This document shows, piece after piece, positions 16,685 through 23,743 of a stretch of 28,026 nt of DNA (its first letter is position 1; every line of letters starts with the position of its first letter). The stretch lies in contig CAKVLQ010000011.1 in assembly GCA_934757845.1 (NCBI GenBank), forward strand, positions 1-28,026. The letters are read 5' to 3'. Origin of the DNA: an uncultured Clostridia bacterium (GTDB taxonomy: Bacteria > Bacillota > Clostridia > Christensenellales > UBA1242). A program made the translations under genes and the position numbers. A model generated the notes under the pieces. It worked only from the letters and a program-made list of their open reading frames with translations. It made no database searches and had not been told where the DNA came from.

Positions 16685-18651
16685 TGAACAGAATTAACAT
16701 ATTAGATGAAAGCGTTTATAACAAAATTGCAGCGGGAGAAGTTGTTGAAAAACCAGCATCAATAGTTAAAGAACTTGTTGAAAATTCACTTGATGCAGGT
16801 GCTAGCGAAATTTTGATTGAAATTGAAAACGGCGGGATTGACAAAATAAGAATTGTTGATAACGGCTGTGGCATTCACCCAGATGATGTAAAACCTGCTT
16901 TTATCACTCACGCAACAAGCAAAATAAAAAGTATTGAAGATTTGAATGCAATTTCAACTCTTGGTTTTCGTGGAGAAGCATTGTCAAGCATTGCATCAGT
17001 TACAAAACTAAAAATGCAAACAAAGCAAAACGAATTTCAAGAAGGGCGACAAATTGAAATTGACGGCGGAATTGTTAAAAACTTTTGCGATTATCCTATG
17101 AATAATGGAACGATTGTTGAAATTGAAGATTTGTTTTATAACATTCCAGCCCGAAAAAAATTTTTGCGAAAACCAAAAACTGAAGAAAGTGAAATAACAA
17201 ATTTGGTTTCAAGATATATTCTTGCAAATCCGCATATTAAATTTTCTTATGTTGTTGAAGGTGAACTTGTTTACAAATCAAGTGGAACAAGTTTGGAAAA
17301 TGCAATTTATGAAGTTTATAAAAAGGACACATTAAACAATTTAATTAAAGTTGATTATAAAGTTGATGATATTCACATATATGGATATATTTCAAAACCA
17401 ACCTACACAAAATCAAATCGAACTTATCAAACTTTGATAATAAACAATCGTTATGTTATTAACAGCCTTATTTCAACTTGTGTGCAAAATGCCTATGAAA
17501 ATTTGATTATGAAAGGGCAGTTTCCAATGTTTGTTTTAAATTTCGATTTGCCAGCAGGAAGTGTTGATGTTAATGTGCACCCAAACAAACTTGATGTTAA
17601 GTTTGAAAACACGCAAAAAATTTATGGTTATTTTTATACGGCTATATCAAAAGCGTTGGTAAATAATGCTTTTGTTAAACAAATAAATATTTTTGAAAAT
17701 ATAAAAAAACAACCCGAACAAAAACCACAAAACAATTTTGTTGGAAAAAGTTTTGATTATAGTTTTGAAACAAACACAAAAACTGTTGAAAATAATCAAA
17801 ATAGTGAAAATCAAGAAATTATCAAAAATATTTCACCAAACCAGCAAAAAATTATTGATAATTTTGAGACTATTTCAAACGCTGACAGCAAATTTTGTGA
17901 AAACGAAATTATGACCAAAGTTTTGAACAAACAACTTGACAGGGCAAAAAATGAACAAAATAATTTGTGTGAAGTTAATTTAACAAACAATCAAGATTAT
18001 GATAGCGAGATTAAAAACAAAGTTGAAGAAAATATTTATTCAACCAAACAACAGGTTTTTGAAAATATTGATAGTTTGAATTATAAAATTATTGGAACAG
18101 CGTTTGAAACATACATTTTGCTTGAAATTAATGGTTCAATTTTTGTTTTTGACCAACATGCTTGCCATGAAAGGTTAAATTATGACAAATTAATTAATCA
18201 AATTAACAGCAAAAATTTGTCTGTTCAACCACTGCTTGTTCCATACATTTTTGAAACGAACGAACTTGAAACAAATTTTGTGGAAGAAAATCTTAACACA
18301 ATTTCTTCACTTGGCTTTGAAATTTGTTTGTTTGGACAAAATTGTTTTAGGGTTTCTTCAATTCCAAGCATTTTGGCAGAAATAAATTTGAAAGACTTTT
18401 TTGATGACATCTTGAAAGATTTGACAAGTTTAAAAAAATTGACAACCGAAAATTTATTAAAAGAAAAACTTTCGCAAAAAGCGTGCAAGGCGTCAATCAA
18501 AGCAGGCTATAAACTTAAAGATAGCGAAATTAATTTGCTTCTTGACATTATGCAAAAAAACAACATGACTTTGTCTTGTCCACACGGAAGACCAGCGGTT
18601 ATTGAAATAACAAAAACAGAACTTGAAAAATGGTTTAAAAGGAAAGTTTAA
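16684..18651 (+). CDS. mutL: DNA mismatch repair protein MutL
   Basis: MutL couples mismatch recognition by MutS to strand incision. The 655-residue product has the GHKL ATPase with Glu30 and Asn34 (VKELVENSLDAGA), IVDNGCGI, and LGFRGEAL. A polar linker rich in Asn, Gln and Lys follows (about residues 345-470). The C-terminal dimerisation and endonuclease domain has DQHACHERLNYD (490-501), ACKASIKAG and CPHGRP. These mark the nicking type of MutL found where MutH is absent. In the metal-binding motif the final position is Asp501 where Glu is usual. The ATG shares one base with the mutS stop, and miaA begins directly after the stop. Confidence 0.96.
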   Translation: MNRINILDESVYNKIAAGEVVEKPASIVKELVENSLDAGASEILIEIENGGIDKIRIVDNGCGIHPDDVKPAFITHATSKIKSIEDLNAISTLGFRGEALSSIASVTKLKMQTKQNEFQEGRQIEIDGGIVKNFCDYPMNNGTIVEIEDLFYNIPARKKFLRKPKTEESEITNLVSRYILANPHIKFSYVVEGELVYKSSGTSLENAIYEVYKKDTLNNLIKVDYKVDDIHIYGYISKPTYTKSNRTYQTLIINNRYVINSLISTCVQNAYENLIMKGQFPMFVLNFDLPAGSVDVNVHPNKLDVKFENTQKIYGYFYTAISKALVNNAFVKQINIFENIKKQPEQKPQNNFVGKSFDYSFETNTKTVENNQNSENQEIIKNISPNQQKIIDNFETISNADSKFCENEIMTKVLNKQLDRAKNEQNNLCEVNLTNNQDYDSEIKNKVEENIYSTKQQVFENIDSLNYKIIGTAFETYILLEINGSIFVFDQHACHERLNYDKLINQINSKNLSVQPLLVPYIFETNELETNFVEENLNTISSLGFEICLFGQNCFRVSSIPSILAEINLKDFFDDILKDLTSLKKLTTENLLKEKLSQKACKASIKAGYKLKDSEINLLLDIMQKNNMTLSCPHGRPAVIEITKTELEKWFKRKV

Positions 18652-19554
18652 ATGAAAAAATTAATACTAATTGGTGGTTCAACAGGTGTTGGGAAAACCG
18701 CTCTTGCATTAAAATGCTGTGATGAACTTAACGGCTATTTGATTTCGTGTGATAGTATGCAAATTTACAAAGACATGGATATTGGAACGGCAAAAGTTAC
18801 CAAAGAAGAACAAAAAAACTATCCACACGCACTTATTGATGTGGTTTATCCAAATCAAGAATTTAGTGTTTCAGATTATGTAAAACTTGCAAAAGCGGAG
18901 ATTGAAAAAGCATATAATCTTAACAAAATTCCAATTTTGGTTGGCGGAACTGGGCTTTATATGCGAAGTTTGTTGTTTCCTTATTCATTTTCAAAAGTTT
19001 TGAAAAATGAAGATTTGCGAAATTATTACAAAAATTTGGCACTTGAAAAAGGCAATGAATATGTTTATGAAATTTTGAAGCAAAAATCTCCAAAGCGGGC
19101 AGAGACGTTACACAAAAACGATATTAAACGAGTGGTTAGAAGTTTGGAGATTATTGACCAAGGTGGAAATTTTGAAAAAGACGAACTTGTAAGCAAATAT
19201 GATTATAAACTTGTGGTTTTGGGTGCTGACCGAGAAGTCCTTTATAAACGCATCAATAAGCGTGTTGACGAAATGTTTGATTGTGGACTTTTGGACGAGG
19301 TTAAGTTTGTGATTAAAAAATATAATTTAACCAAAGAAAGCCAAAGCATGAAAGCCATAGGTTATCGTGAATTTTTTTATTATTTTGATGGCTTAAAAAC
19401 TATTGATGAAGTTAAAGAAAAAATAAAGCAAGATTCAAGGAATTATGCAAAAAGACAAATAACATGGTTCAAAACAATGCCAAAAGCAAACTTTCAAAGC
19501 ATAGAAAATATTGATAGTATAGTTGAAGACCTAAAAAATTTTGTAAAGGAATAA
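18652..19554 (+). CDS. miaA: tRNA dimethylallyltransferase MiaA
   Basis: MiaA transfers the dimethylallyl group to A37 of tRNAs that read UNN codons, making the substrate of MiaB. The 300-residue product has the P-loop GSTGVGKT at residues 9-16. It also has CDSMQIYKDMDIGTAK, YPHALIDVV, the GGTGLYMRSL motif, and near the C-terminus YAKRQITWFK. All are family signatures. The first codon follows the mutL stop with no gap, and the AAAGGAAAG that serves as ribosome binding site is inside mutL. Length is normal. No hfq follows, although it does in many relatives. Confidence 0.96.
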   Translation: MKKLILIGGSTGVGKTALALKCCDELNGYLISCDSMQIYKDMDIGTAKVTKEEQKNYPHALIDVVYPNQEFSVSDYVKLAKAEIEKAYNLNKIPILVGGTGLYMRSLLFPYSFSKVLKNEDLRNYYKNLALEKGNEYVYEILKQKSPKRAETLHKNDIKRVVRSLEIIDQGGNFEKDELVSKYDYKLVVLGADREVLYKRINKRVDEMFDCGLLDEVKFVIKKYNLTKESQSMKAIGYREFFYYFDGLKTIDEVKEKIKQDSRNYAKRQITWFKTMPKANFQSIENIDSIVEDLKNFVKE

Positions 19555-19557
19555 TAT

Positions 19558-20229
19558 ATGAATAAATTAGTAATCGCAGTTGACGGACCAAGTGCAAGCG
19601 GGAAAAGCACAATTTGTGATATTTTGGGCGAAAAACTTGGTATCAATCATTTGTCAAGTGGGGCACTTTATAGGGCTATTGCTCTGTATTGCAAACAAAA
19701 TAATATTGATGCTGATATGTTCACAGATGAAAAAGAAACAAACAAAATTAAAAATATTCTCAACAACATAAAACTTGAAGTTGAATTTGATAATTTTAAG
19801 CAACAAATTTTTTTGAATAACCAAAATGTTACAAATTTGCTTAACACCAACGAAATTTCTCTTTTAACTTGCAAAATTTCCCCTAACAAACTTGTTCGAG
19901 AAAAAATTAAAGTTTGTCAAAAAAATCTTGCCAAACAAGGTTCAATTATTATTGATGGCAGAGATATAACAAGCGAAGTTTTAAAAGATTGCAAAAACAA
20001 ATTTTTTGTAACGGCAAGCGTTGATGTTAGGGCAGAAAGACGATATGAACAATATAACAAAAAAATTTCACTTGACGAAATTAAAAAAGATTTAGAACTT
20101 CGAGATTATCAAGATACTCATCGAAAAATTGCACCACTAAAAATTGTTGATGATGCGGTTGTAGTGGATAGTTCAAATTTAACAATACAGCAAACTGTTG
20201 ATGAAATTATAAAAAATTTAAACTATTAA
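19558..20229 (+). CDS. cmk: Cytidylate kinase
   Basis: Cmk phosphorylates CMP and dCMP with ATP in pyrimidine salvage and RNA turnover. The 223-residue product has the P-loop DGPSASGKS at residues 9-17. The substrate segment SSGALYRAIAL corresponds to the usual DTGxxYRA. It also has IIDGRDITSEV (family form GRDIGT) and the lid region ASVDVRAERRYEQ. The length is typical. ATG 19558 is three bases behind the miaA stop with AAAGGA just upstream, so it belongs to the same transcript. Confidence 0.95.
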   Translation: MNKLVIAVDGPSASGKSTICDILGEKLGINHLSSGALYRAIALYCKQNNIDADMFTDEKETNKIKNILNNIKLEVEFDNFKQQIFLNNQNVTNLLNTNEISLLTCKISPNKLVREKIKVCQKNLAKQGSIIIDGRDITSEVLKDCKNKFFVTASVDVRAERRYEQYNKKISLDEIKKDLELRDYQDTHRKIAPLKIVDDAVVVDSSNLTIQQTVDEIIKNLNY

Positions 20230-20274
20230 TTAATTTTAAAACAAGTTAATAAAATAAGATTTAAAATATATAAA

Positions 20275-20317
20275 TATAATAGAATACAAATAAAACTAAA
20301 ATACTTAATATTAGGAG
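20275..20317 (+). promoter_or_regulatory. Possible promoter and ribosome binding site of plsC
   Basis: TATAAT at 20275-20280 has no good -35 partner, so the promoter call is weak. TTAGGAG at 20311-20317 is a strong ribosome binding site six bases before the plsC ATG. The 94-base gap behind cmk has no clear terminator, so read-through from cmk is also possible. Confidence 0.4.
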
Positions 20318-20323
20318 ATTATA

Positions 20324-20905
20324 ATGCTATACAAAATATTATACTTTCTTTGTTGGCTTCCAATAAAAATATTGTTTCCAACAAAAATAATTGGCAAAAA
20401 AAATTTGATTAAAGGGAAAGCAATTTTATGTTGCAATCACCAATCAAATATTGACACAATTCCAATCTATTATGCGGGCAAAACAAAGGTTTATGCTCTT
20501 TGCAAAAAAGAATTATGCAACACAAAATTTAAGGCGTATTTTATGAAAAAATTGCGTGCAATTCCTGTTAACAGGCAAAAACCAGAAATTTCGTCAATAA
20601 AAAAATGTTTTGAAGTTTTAAACAACAATTATAATCTTTTAATTTTTCCACAAGGAACAAGAATGAAAACCGAAGAAGCAACAGGGATTAAAGAAGGTGT
20701 TGCAATGTTTGCATTAAAAAGCAAAGCACCAGTTATTCCAATGGTTTATAAAAAGAAAAACAGAATTTTTAGGCGAAACACTCTTGTTATTGGAAAGCCA
20801 ATAAATTTTGACCTTGATTATAATAAAGAAAATATGCAAGTGGTGATTAAAACCCTTGAAGAAGAAATGGATAAATTATTAAAAAGCGAAGGAGAAAAAA
20901 AATAA
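20324..20905 (+). CDS. plsC: 1-acyl-sn-glycerol-3-phosphate acyltransferase
   Basis: PlsC acylates lysophosphatidic acid to phosphatidic acid at the membrane, upstream of PgsA in phospholipid synthesis. The 193-residue product has the catalytic H-x4-D motif in NHQSNID (His39 and Asp44) and motif III as FPQGTR (108-113). It also has APVIPMVYK, which corresponds to motif IV. An N-terminal hydrophobic segment can anchor it. Motif III normally reads FPEGTR; here Gln110 replaces Glu. The stop overlaps the ATG of the next gene by one base. Confidence 0.9.
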   Translation: MLYKILYFLCWLPIKILFPTKIIGKKNLIKGKAILCCNHQSNIDTIPIYYAGKTKVYALCKKELCNTKFKAYFMKKLRAIPVNRQKPEISSIKKCFEVLNNNYNLLIFPQGTRMKTEEATGIKEGVAMFALKSKAPVIPMVYKKKNRIFRRNTLVIGKPINFDLDYNKENMQVVIKTLEEEMDKLLKSEGEKK

Positions 20906-21726
20906 TGATTTTAGTTTTGTCAGGAAGTTCAAGTTGTGGAAAAAACACAATTATCAAACAATTAATGGAAGAAGATAAAAATTTGGAGTATATCCATACT
21001 TTTACTTCTCGTGATAAACGCCCAGGGGAAAAAGACGGCGAACCTTATTATTTTATAACAAAAGAGGAATTTCAACAAAAAATAAAGAATGGGGATTTTT
21101 TTGAACATGAACTTATTCACAACAACTTTTATGGTGTTGAAAAAAATTTGTGCAAAGAATTATTAAAACAAAACAAACATCTTTTAAAAGATATGGGTGT
21201 TATTGGGACTTTTAATTTAAAAGAACAATTAAGCGATAGTTTTGTTGAAACTGTTTATCTTTATGTCTCAAAAAGCGAACTTAAAAGAAGGCTTAAAAAG
21301 CGTGGCGATAGCAGGGCACAAATAAAATTAAGGCTAAAACGATTTAAGTTTGAAAAATCATATTTAAAAAAATATAACTTTGTTATAAACAACAATAACA
21401 AACAAAACACAACAAAAATTCTTCAACAAATTCTAAAAAATAATGCCGAATATTCAAATTATATTTCTGTTGCAAGAAATTTGAATAGAATAGACAAAAA
21501 GAAATTTCAAATTTATAAAGATGATTTAATCAATAACAAAGTTTTCAAGCCAATAAAAGTTATGTTTGACGGCGAAAATTTTTATATTAAAAACCATGTT
21601 GAATTATATCTTGCATCAATCAAAACTGGCAAAAATCTTGCAAAAATCATAATAAAAACAAATAAAAAATTTAACGGAAACAAAAATGCGGACAAAGTTA
21701 AAGAGTTTGTTCAAAAACTTGATTAG
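20905..21726 (+). CDS. gmk: Guanylate kinase-like protein with ParB-like C-terminal extension
   Basis: Residues 1-180 are a guanylate kinase, which converts GMP to GDP with ATP. They contain a P-loop GSSSCGKNT (7-15), the GMP-binding TSRDKRPGEKDGEPYYF (34-50) and the DFFEHELIHNNFYGV segment (64-78). Lys96-Asp-Met-Gly-Val corresponds to the conserved D-x-x-G, and KRGDSRAQIKLRL to the lid. The P-loop has Asn14 where Ser or Gly is usual. Residues 185-273 are not part of a normal Gmk of about 200 residues. They read ISVARNLNRIDKKKF, YKDDLINN, FKPIKVMFDGENFYIKN, LYLASIKTGKNLAKIIIK. The order of strands and the spacing resemble the ParB/sulfiredoxin-like fold (PI-V, then G-x-Y-I, then a helix with A-x-x-G, then a strand). 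The GxxR catalytic box is replaced by NHVEL. Translation is coupled to plsC. Gmk identity is confident; the extension is an inference from pattern. Confidence 0.85.
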   Translation: MILVLSGSSSCGKNTIIKQLMEEDKNLEYIHTFTSRDKRPGEKDGEPYYFITKEEFQQKIKNGDFFEHELIHNNFYGVEKNLCKELLKQNKHLLKDMGVIGTFNLKEQLSDSFVETVYLYVSKSELKRRLKKRGDSRAQIKLRLKRFKFEKSYLKKYNFVINNNNKQNTTKILQQILKNNAEYSNYISVARNLNRIDKKKFQIYKDDLINNKVFKPIKVMFDGENFYIKNHVELYLASIKTGKNLAKIIIKTNKKFNGNKNADKVKEFVQKLD

Positions 21727-21772
21727 TTTAAAAAAATTGTAAAAAAAATTAACAAAAAAATAAAATTCGCTA

Positions 21773-21801
21773 TTGACAAGCAAATATATTTGTTTTATAA
21801 T
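21773..21801 (+). promoter_or_regulatory. Consensus sigma-A promoter
   Basis: TTGACA (21773-21778), exactly 17 bases and TATAAT (21796-21801) match the consensus at all twelve positions. The start would be near 21808, giving a leader of about 25 bases that contains AAGGAG (21821-21826). It drives the coiled-coil protein gene at 21833. Confidence 0.9.
21781..21792. promoter_or_regulatory. Operator-like palindrome inside the promoter spacer
   Basis: CAAATATATTTG is a perfect 12-base palindrome lying entirely between the -35 and -10 elements. A dimeric repressor bound here would block RNA polymerase. Short AT palindromes arise often by chance in such DNA, so this is a suggestion only. Confidence 0.35.
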
Positions 21802-21832
21802 ATGCGTATAAATAGTTTTTAAGGAGAAAATT

Positions 21833-23206
21833 ATGAGTTATAATTTATTAAATTCAAATGTATTTTCAGCAGTTTTAAATGTTTTGGCAATAATTGTTTT
21901 GGCATTGGCTGCCGGTTTTATTATTTTGCTTTTGGTAGACCTAATTTTGGGTTGCATAGACGGCAAAAGGGGAATTTTGTTTTTTAGAAATCGAAAAAAT
22001 TCCGACAGAGATAACGAAATTTTATATCAATATAATAAAGATTTAGCACTAAATGATGCTTATTATCTTCAAAATAATGATAAAAAATTGGCACTTGATT
22101 TTGACAAGCAATATGAAAAAGAAAATGAACCAGAAAAAACAAACAACATAGATTTTGCAAAAGCCGAAGAAGAACAAAAATTGCTTGAAGAAAAAAACAA
22201 ACCAGAAGAAGAGAAAAAAGAAGAAGTTGAAGTTAATGACAATTTCACTTTCATCAACAAAGTTAGCCCAGAAGTTGAAAAACAAATTGATGAAGAAGAA
22301 AAAGTTGAACCAAAACTAGAAGAAAACGAAGAAAAACAAGAAAAAGAAGAAGACGAATTTGATTTTCTTGATGATGAAGACGAAGACGATAAAAGCATAG
22401 AAGAAATCTTGCAAGCAATTAAAGAACGAAACATGAAAGCAAGAAACAAATATCTTGAAGAACAAGAAATTGAACCAGACTTTGAAGATGACGAAGAAAT
22501 TAACACTGTTGAAGAACTAGAAGATGAAAAACAAGACCTTGAAAAAGCAGTTGAAAATGTTGAAAATCAAGAACCAGTTCAAGACGAAATCGCACTTCTT
22601 AAAGCACAAATTGAAGAACTTAACAAAAAAGTTGAAGAAGAACAAAACAAAAACAAAGACCTAGAAGAAAAAGCAAAACAAGATGTTGAAAATCTTAAAA
22701 AAGAACTTGAAAACAAACCAGTTGAAAATGAAGAATATTCGCAAGAAGATTTAGAAGTTTTAGAGGCAAAACTTGCTGAACTTCAAGAACGACAAAAACA
22801 AAACGACAAAGATTTGAAAATTAACAAAAAAGAATATTTGCCACTTGCCAGAATTGAAAGAAGTTTGGAATCTGACAAAGAAAAATTAAGAAGAAGAGAA
22901 GCAATCGTTGCTAAAAAGAAAATGGTAATCTTTGGTGTTAATAACTATGAACATGACGAAGAAAAAGAACAAAAACTTCGTGAAGAAATTGATATGCTTG
23001 AAGGTTTAAGAATGTCAGTTGAACATTGTCAAAATGTTATGGACGAAGCAAAAGACCGTTATCCAATCTTGAAAAAATCAAATGAAATTTTAACAAGAAA
23101 TGCAGAACAAATTGCAAGCGATATTGCCGAAGTTGAAGCAAAAATTGCAAAAGCAAAAGAAATGCTTGGAGCTGGAAGCACAACAGATAGCAGTGAAAAC
23201 AATTAA
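21833..23206 (+). CDS. Membrane-anchored acidic coiled-coil protein, unknown function
   Basis: I do not recognise this 457-residue protein. Residues 13-40 form one strong membrane segment (NVLAIIVLALAAGFIILLLVDLIL), followed by the basic stretch DGKRG and RNRKN, which places the rest of the chain in the cytoplasm. Residues 90-240 are extremely acidic and low in complexity. Residues 240-330 form a long heptad-like coiled coil (IALLKAQIEELNKKVEEEQ). The last 130 residues are better balanced and probably folded, with YLPLARIERSLESDKEKLRRREAIVAKKK and a second helical stretch near the end. One N-terminal anchor plus cytoplasmic coiled coils is also the layout of EzrA and RNase Y, but no motif of either is visible. 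It has a perfect promoter, the ribosome binding site AAGGAG and its own terminator, so it is probably a well-expressed single gene. Confidence 0.8.
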   Translation: MSYNLLNSNVFSAVLNVLAIIVLALAAGFIILLLVDLILGCIDGKRGILFFRNRKNSDRDNEILYQYNKDLALNDAYYLQNNDKKLALDFDKQYEKENEPEKTNNIDFAKAEEEQKLLEEKNKPEEEKKEEVEVNDNFTFINKVSPEVEKQIDEEEKVEPKLEENEEKQEKEEDEFDFLDDEDEDDKSIEEILQAIKERNMKARNKYLEEQEIEPDFEDDEEINTVEELEDEKQDLEKAVENVENQEPVQDEIALLKAQIEELNKKVEEEQNKNKDLEEKAKQDVENLKKELENKPVENEEYSQEDLEVLEAKLAELQERQKQNDKDLKINKKEYLPLARIERSLESDKEKLRRREAIVAKKKMVIFGVNNYEHDEEKEQKLREEIDMLEGLRMSVEHCQNVMDEAKDRYPILKKSNEILTRNAEQIASDIAEVEAKIAKAKEMLGAGSTTDSSENN

Positions 23207-23211
23207 TTTTA

Positions 23212-23245
23212 AAAAACGAAATCAATTTTGATTTCGTTTTTTTTT
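23212..23245 (+). terminator. Terminator behind the coiled-coil protein gene
   Basis: ACGAAATCA (23216-23224) pairs with TGATTTCGT (23229-23237) around a minimal loop, and nine or so T follow. The A-run on the left lets it act weakly on the other strand too. Confidence 0.85.
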
Positions 23246-23301
23246 ACAAAAAAATAATTAATAAATTAAAATTTTATGTTTAAACATTTAAGCGTAATAA
23301 C

Positions 23302-23327
23302 AATTCTATTATGCACTTTATAGAATT
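23302..23327. repeat. Inverted repeat of 8 bases
   Basis: AATTCTAT (23302-23309) and ATAGAATT (23320-23327) are perfect inverted repeats around a 10-base loop. They sit directly before the first unit of the repeat array. No role can be assigned. Confidence 0.5.
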
Positions 23328-23563
23328 AAAATGTGCCGTTAGGTATTTTGTAATTATCACTTATTAAAATAAAAAATAAAAACAATAAAAAAATATGCGA
23401 ATTTCATTTGAGTGCCACAGGCACTTTGCACTTATCATTTATTTAAAAAATATAGAAAAATTTTAAAAATATTCCAAAAATTTTTGAGTGCCACAGGCAC
23501 TTTGTAATCATCACTTATAAAAAAATAAAATAATTTTTAAAAATTTACTAATTTCATTTGACA
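23328..23563. repeat. Array of imperfect repeats with a period of about 76 bases
   Basis: Units B and C share the identical block GAGTGCCACAGGCACTTTG (23410-23428 and 23486-23504), containing the hairpin GTGCC-ACA-GGCAC. Both are followed by an ATCA-TTAT or ATCACTTAT tail. Unit A at 23333 is a decayed version (GTGCCGTTAGGTATTTTG, then TAATTATCACTTAT). Unit D keeps only its left part: AATTTCATTTGA before B (from 23400) recurs at about 23550. The starts of GTGCC or its equivalent are spaced 79, 76 and about 74 bases. The TTGACA of the next promoter lies in unit D. The stretch from 23246 to 23557 has no gene. Confidence 0.65.
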
Positions 23564-23587
23564 AAGATAATCAAAATATGGCATATT
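23558..23587 (+). promoter_or_regulatory. Promoter of the TasA-like gene leader
   Basis: TTGACA (23558-23563), 18 bases and CATATT (23582-23587) give a consensus -35 with a four-of-six -10. A start near 23594 would create an untranslated leader of about 150 bases before the ATG at 23744. Confidence 0.5.
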
Positions 23588-23632
23588 TTTTAATGGATAG
23601 TGAAAGACTAAATTGTATTTAGAAACGAAAAA

Positions 23633-23664
23633 CACTTGCGGTTGACCACACTTGCGGTTGACCA
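23633..23664 (+). repeat. Perfect tandem duplication of 16 bases
   Basis: CACTTGCGGTTGACCA occurs twice with no gap (23633-23648 and 23649-23664). Each copy ends in GGTTGACCA, the reverse complement of TGGTCAACC at 23715-23723. Either copy could therefore pair with that site in the leader RNA. It is GC-richer than its surroundings. Confidence 0.9.
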
Positions 23665-23742
23665 AAGTAAGGTTAAGGCAAAGAATGCTTAAATTTGCCT
23701 AAATATCAAAAAAATGGTCAACCTATGGAGGGTTGATTTTTT
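23640..23742 (+). promoter_or_regulatory. Attenuator-like leader with mutually exclusive hairpins
   Basis: TCAACC (23718-23723) and GGTTGA (23731-23736), followed directly by six T (23737-23742), form a terminator-like hairpin. Its loop and right arm contain the ribosome binding sequence GGAGG (23727-23731). The left arm can instead pair with GGTTGACCA upstream (23640-23648 or 23656-23664, nine base pairs). This would enclose the small hairpin AGGCAAA/TTTGCCT (23676-23682 and 23694-23700) and free the ribosome binding site. The layout is that of a riboswitch or protein-controlled attenuator. I do not recognise a known riboswitch class. Folding is inferred by eye. Confidence 0.5.
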
Positions 23743-23743
23743 A

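Noticed and set aside
22069..22506. A 145-codon serine-rich frame on the minus strand
   Set aside because: It is the mirror of the GAA/GAT-rich acidic region of the plus-strand gene, where minus-strand TTC/TCT codons keep frames open. It has no ribosome binding site.
23576..23620. A 14-codon frame ending MDSERLNCI in the leader, as a leader peptide for attenuation
   Set aside because: It has no ribosome binding site and no run of regulatory codons. It overlaps the -10 region, so only its last part would be transcribed.
23633..23664. Possible CRISPR repeats
   Set aside because: Only two units of 16 bases with no spacer between them and no cas genes.
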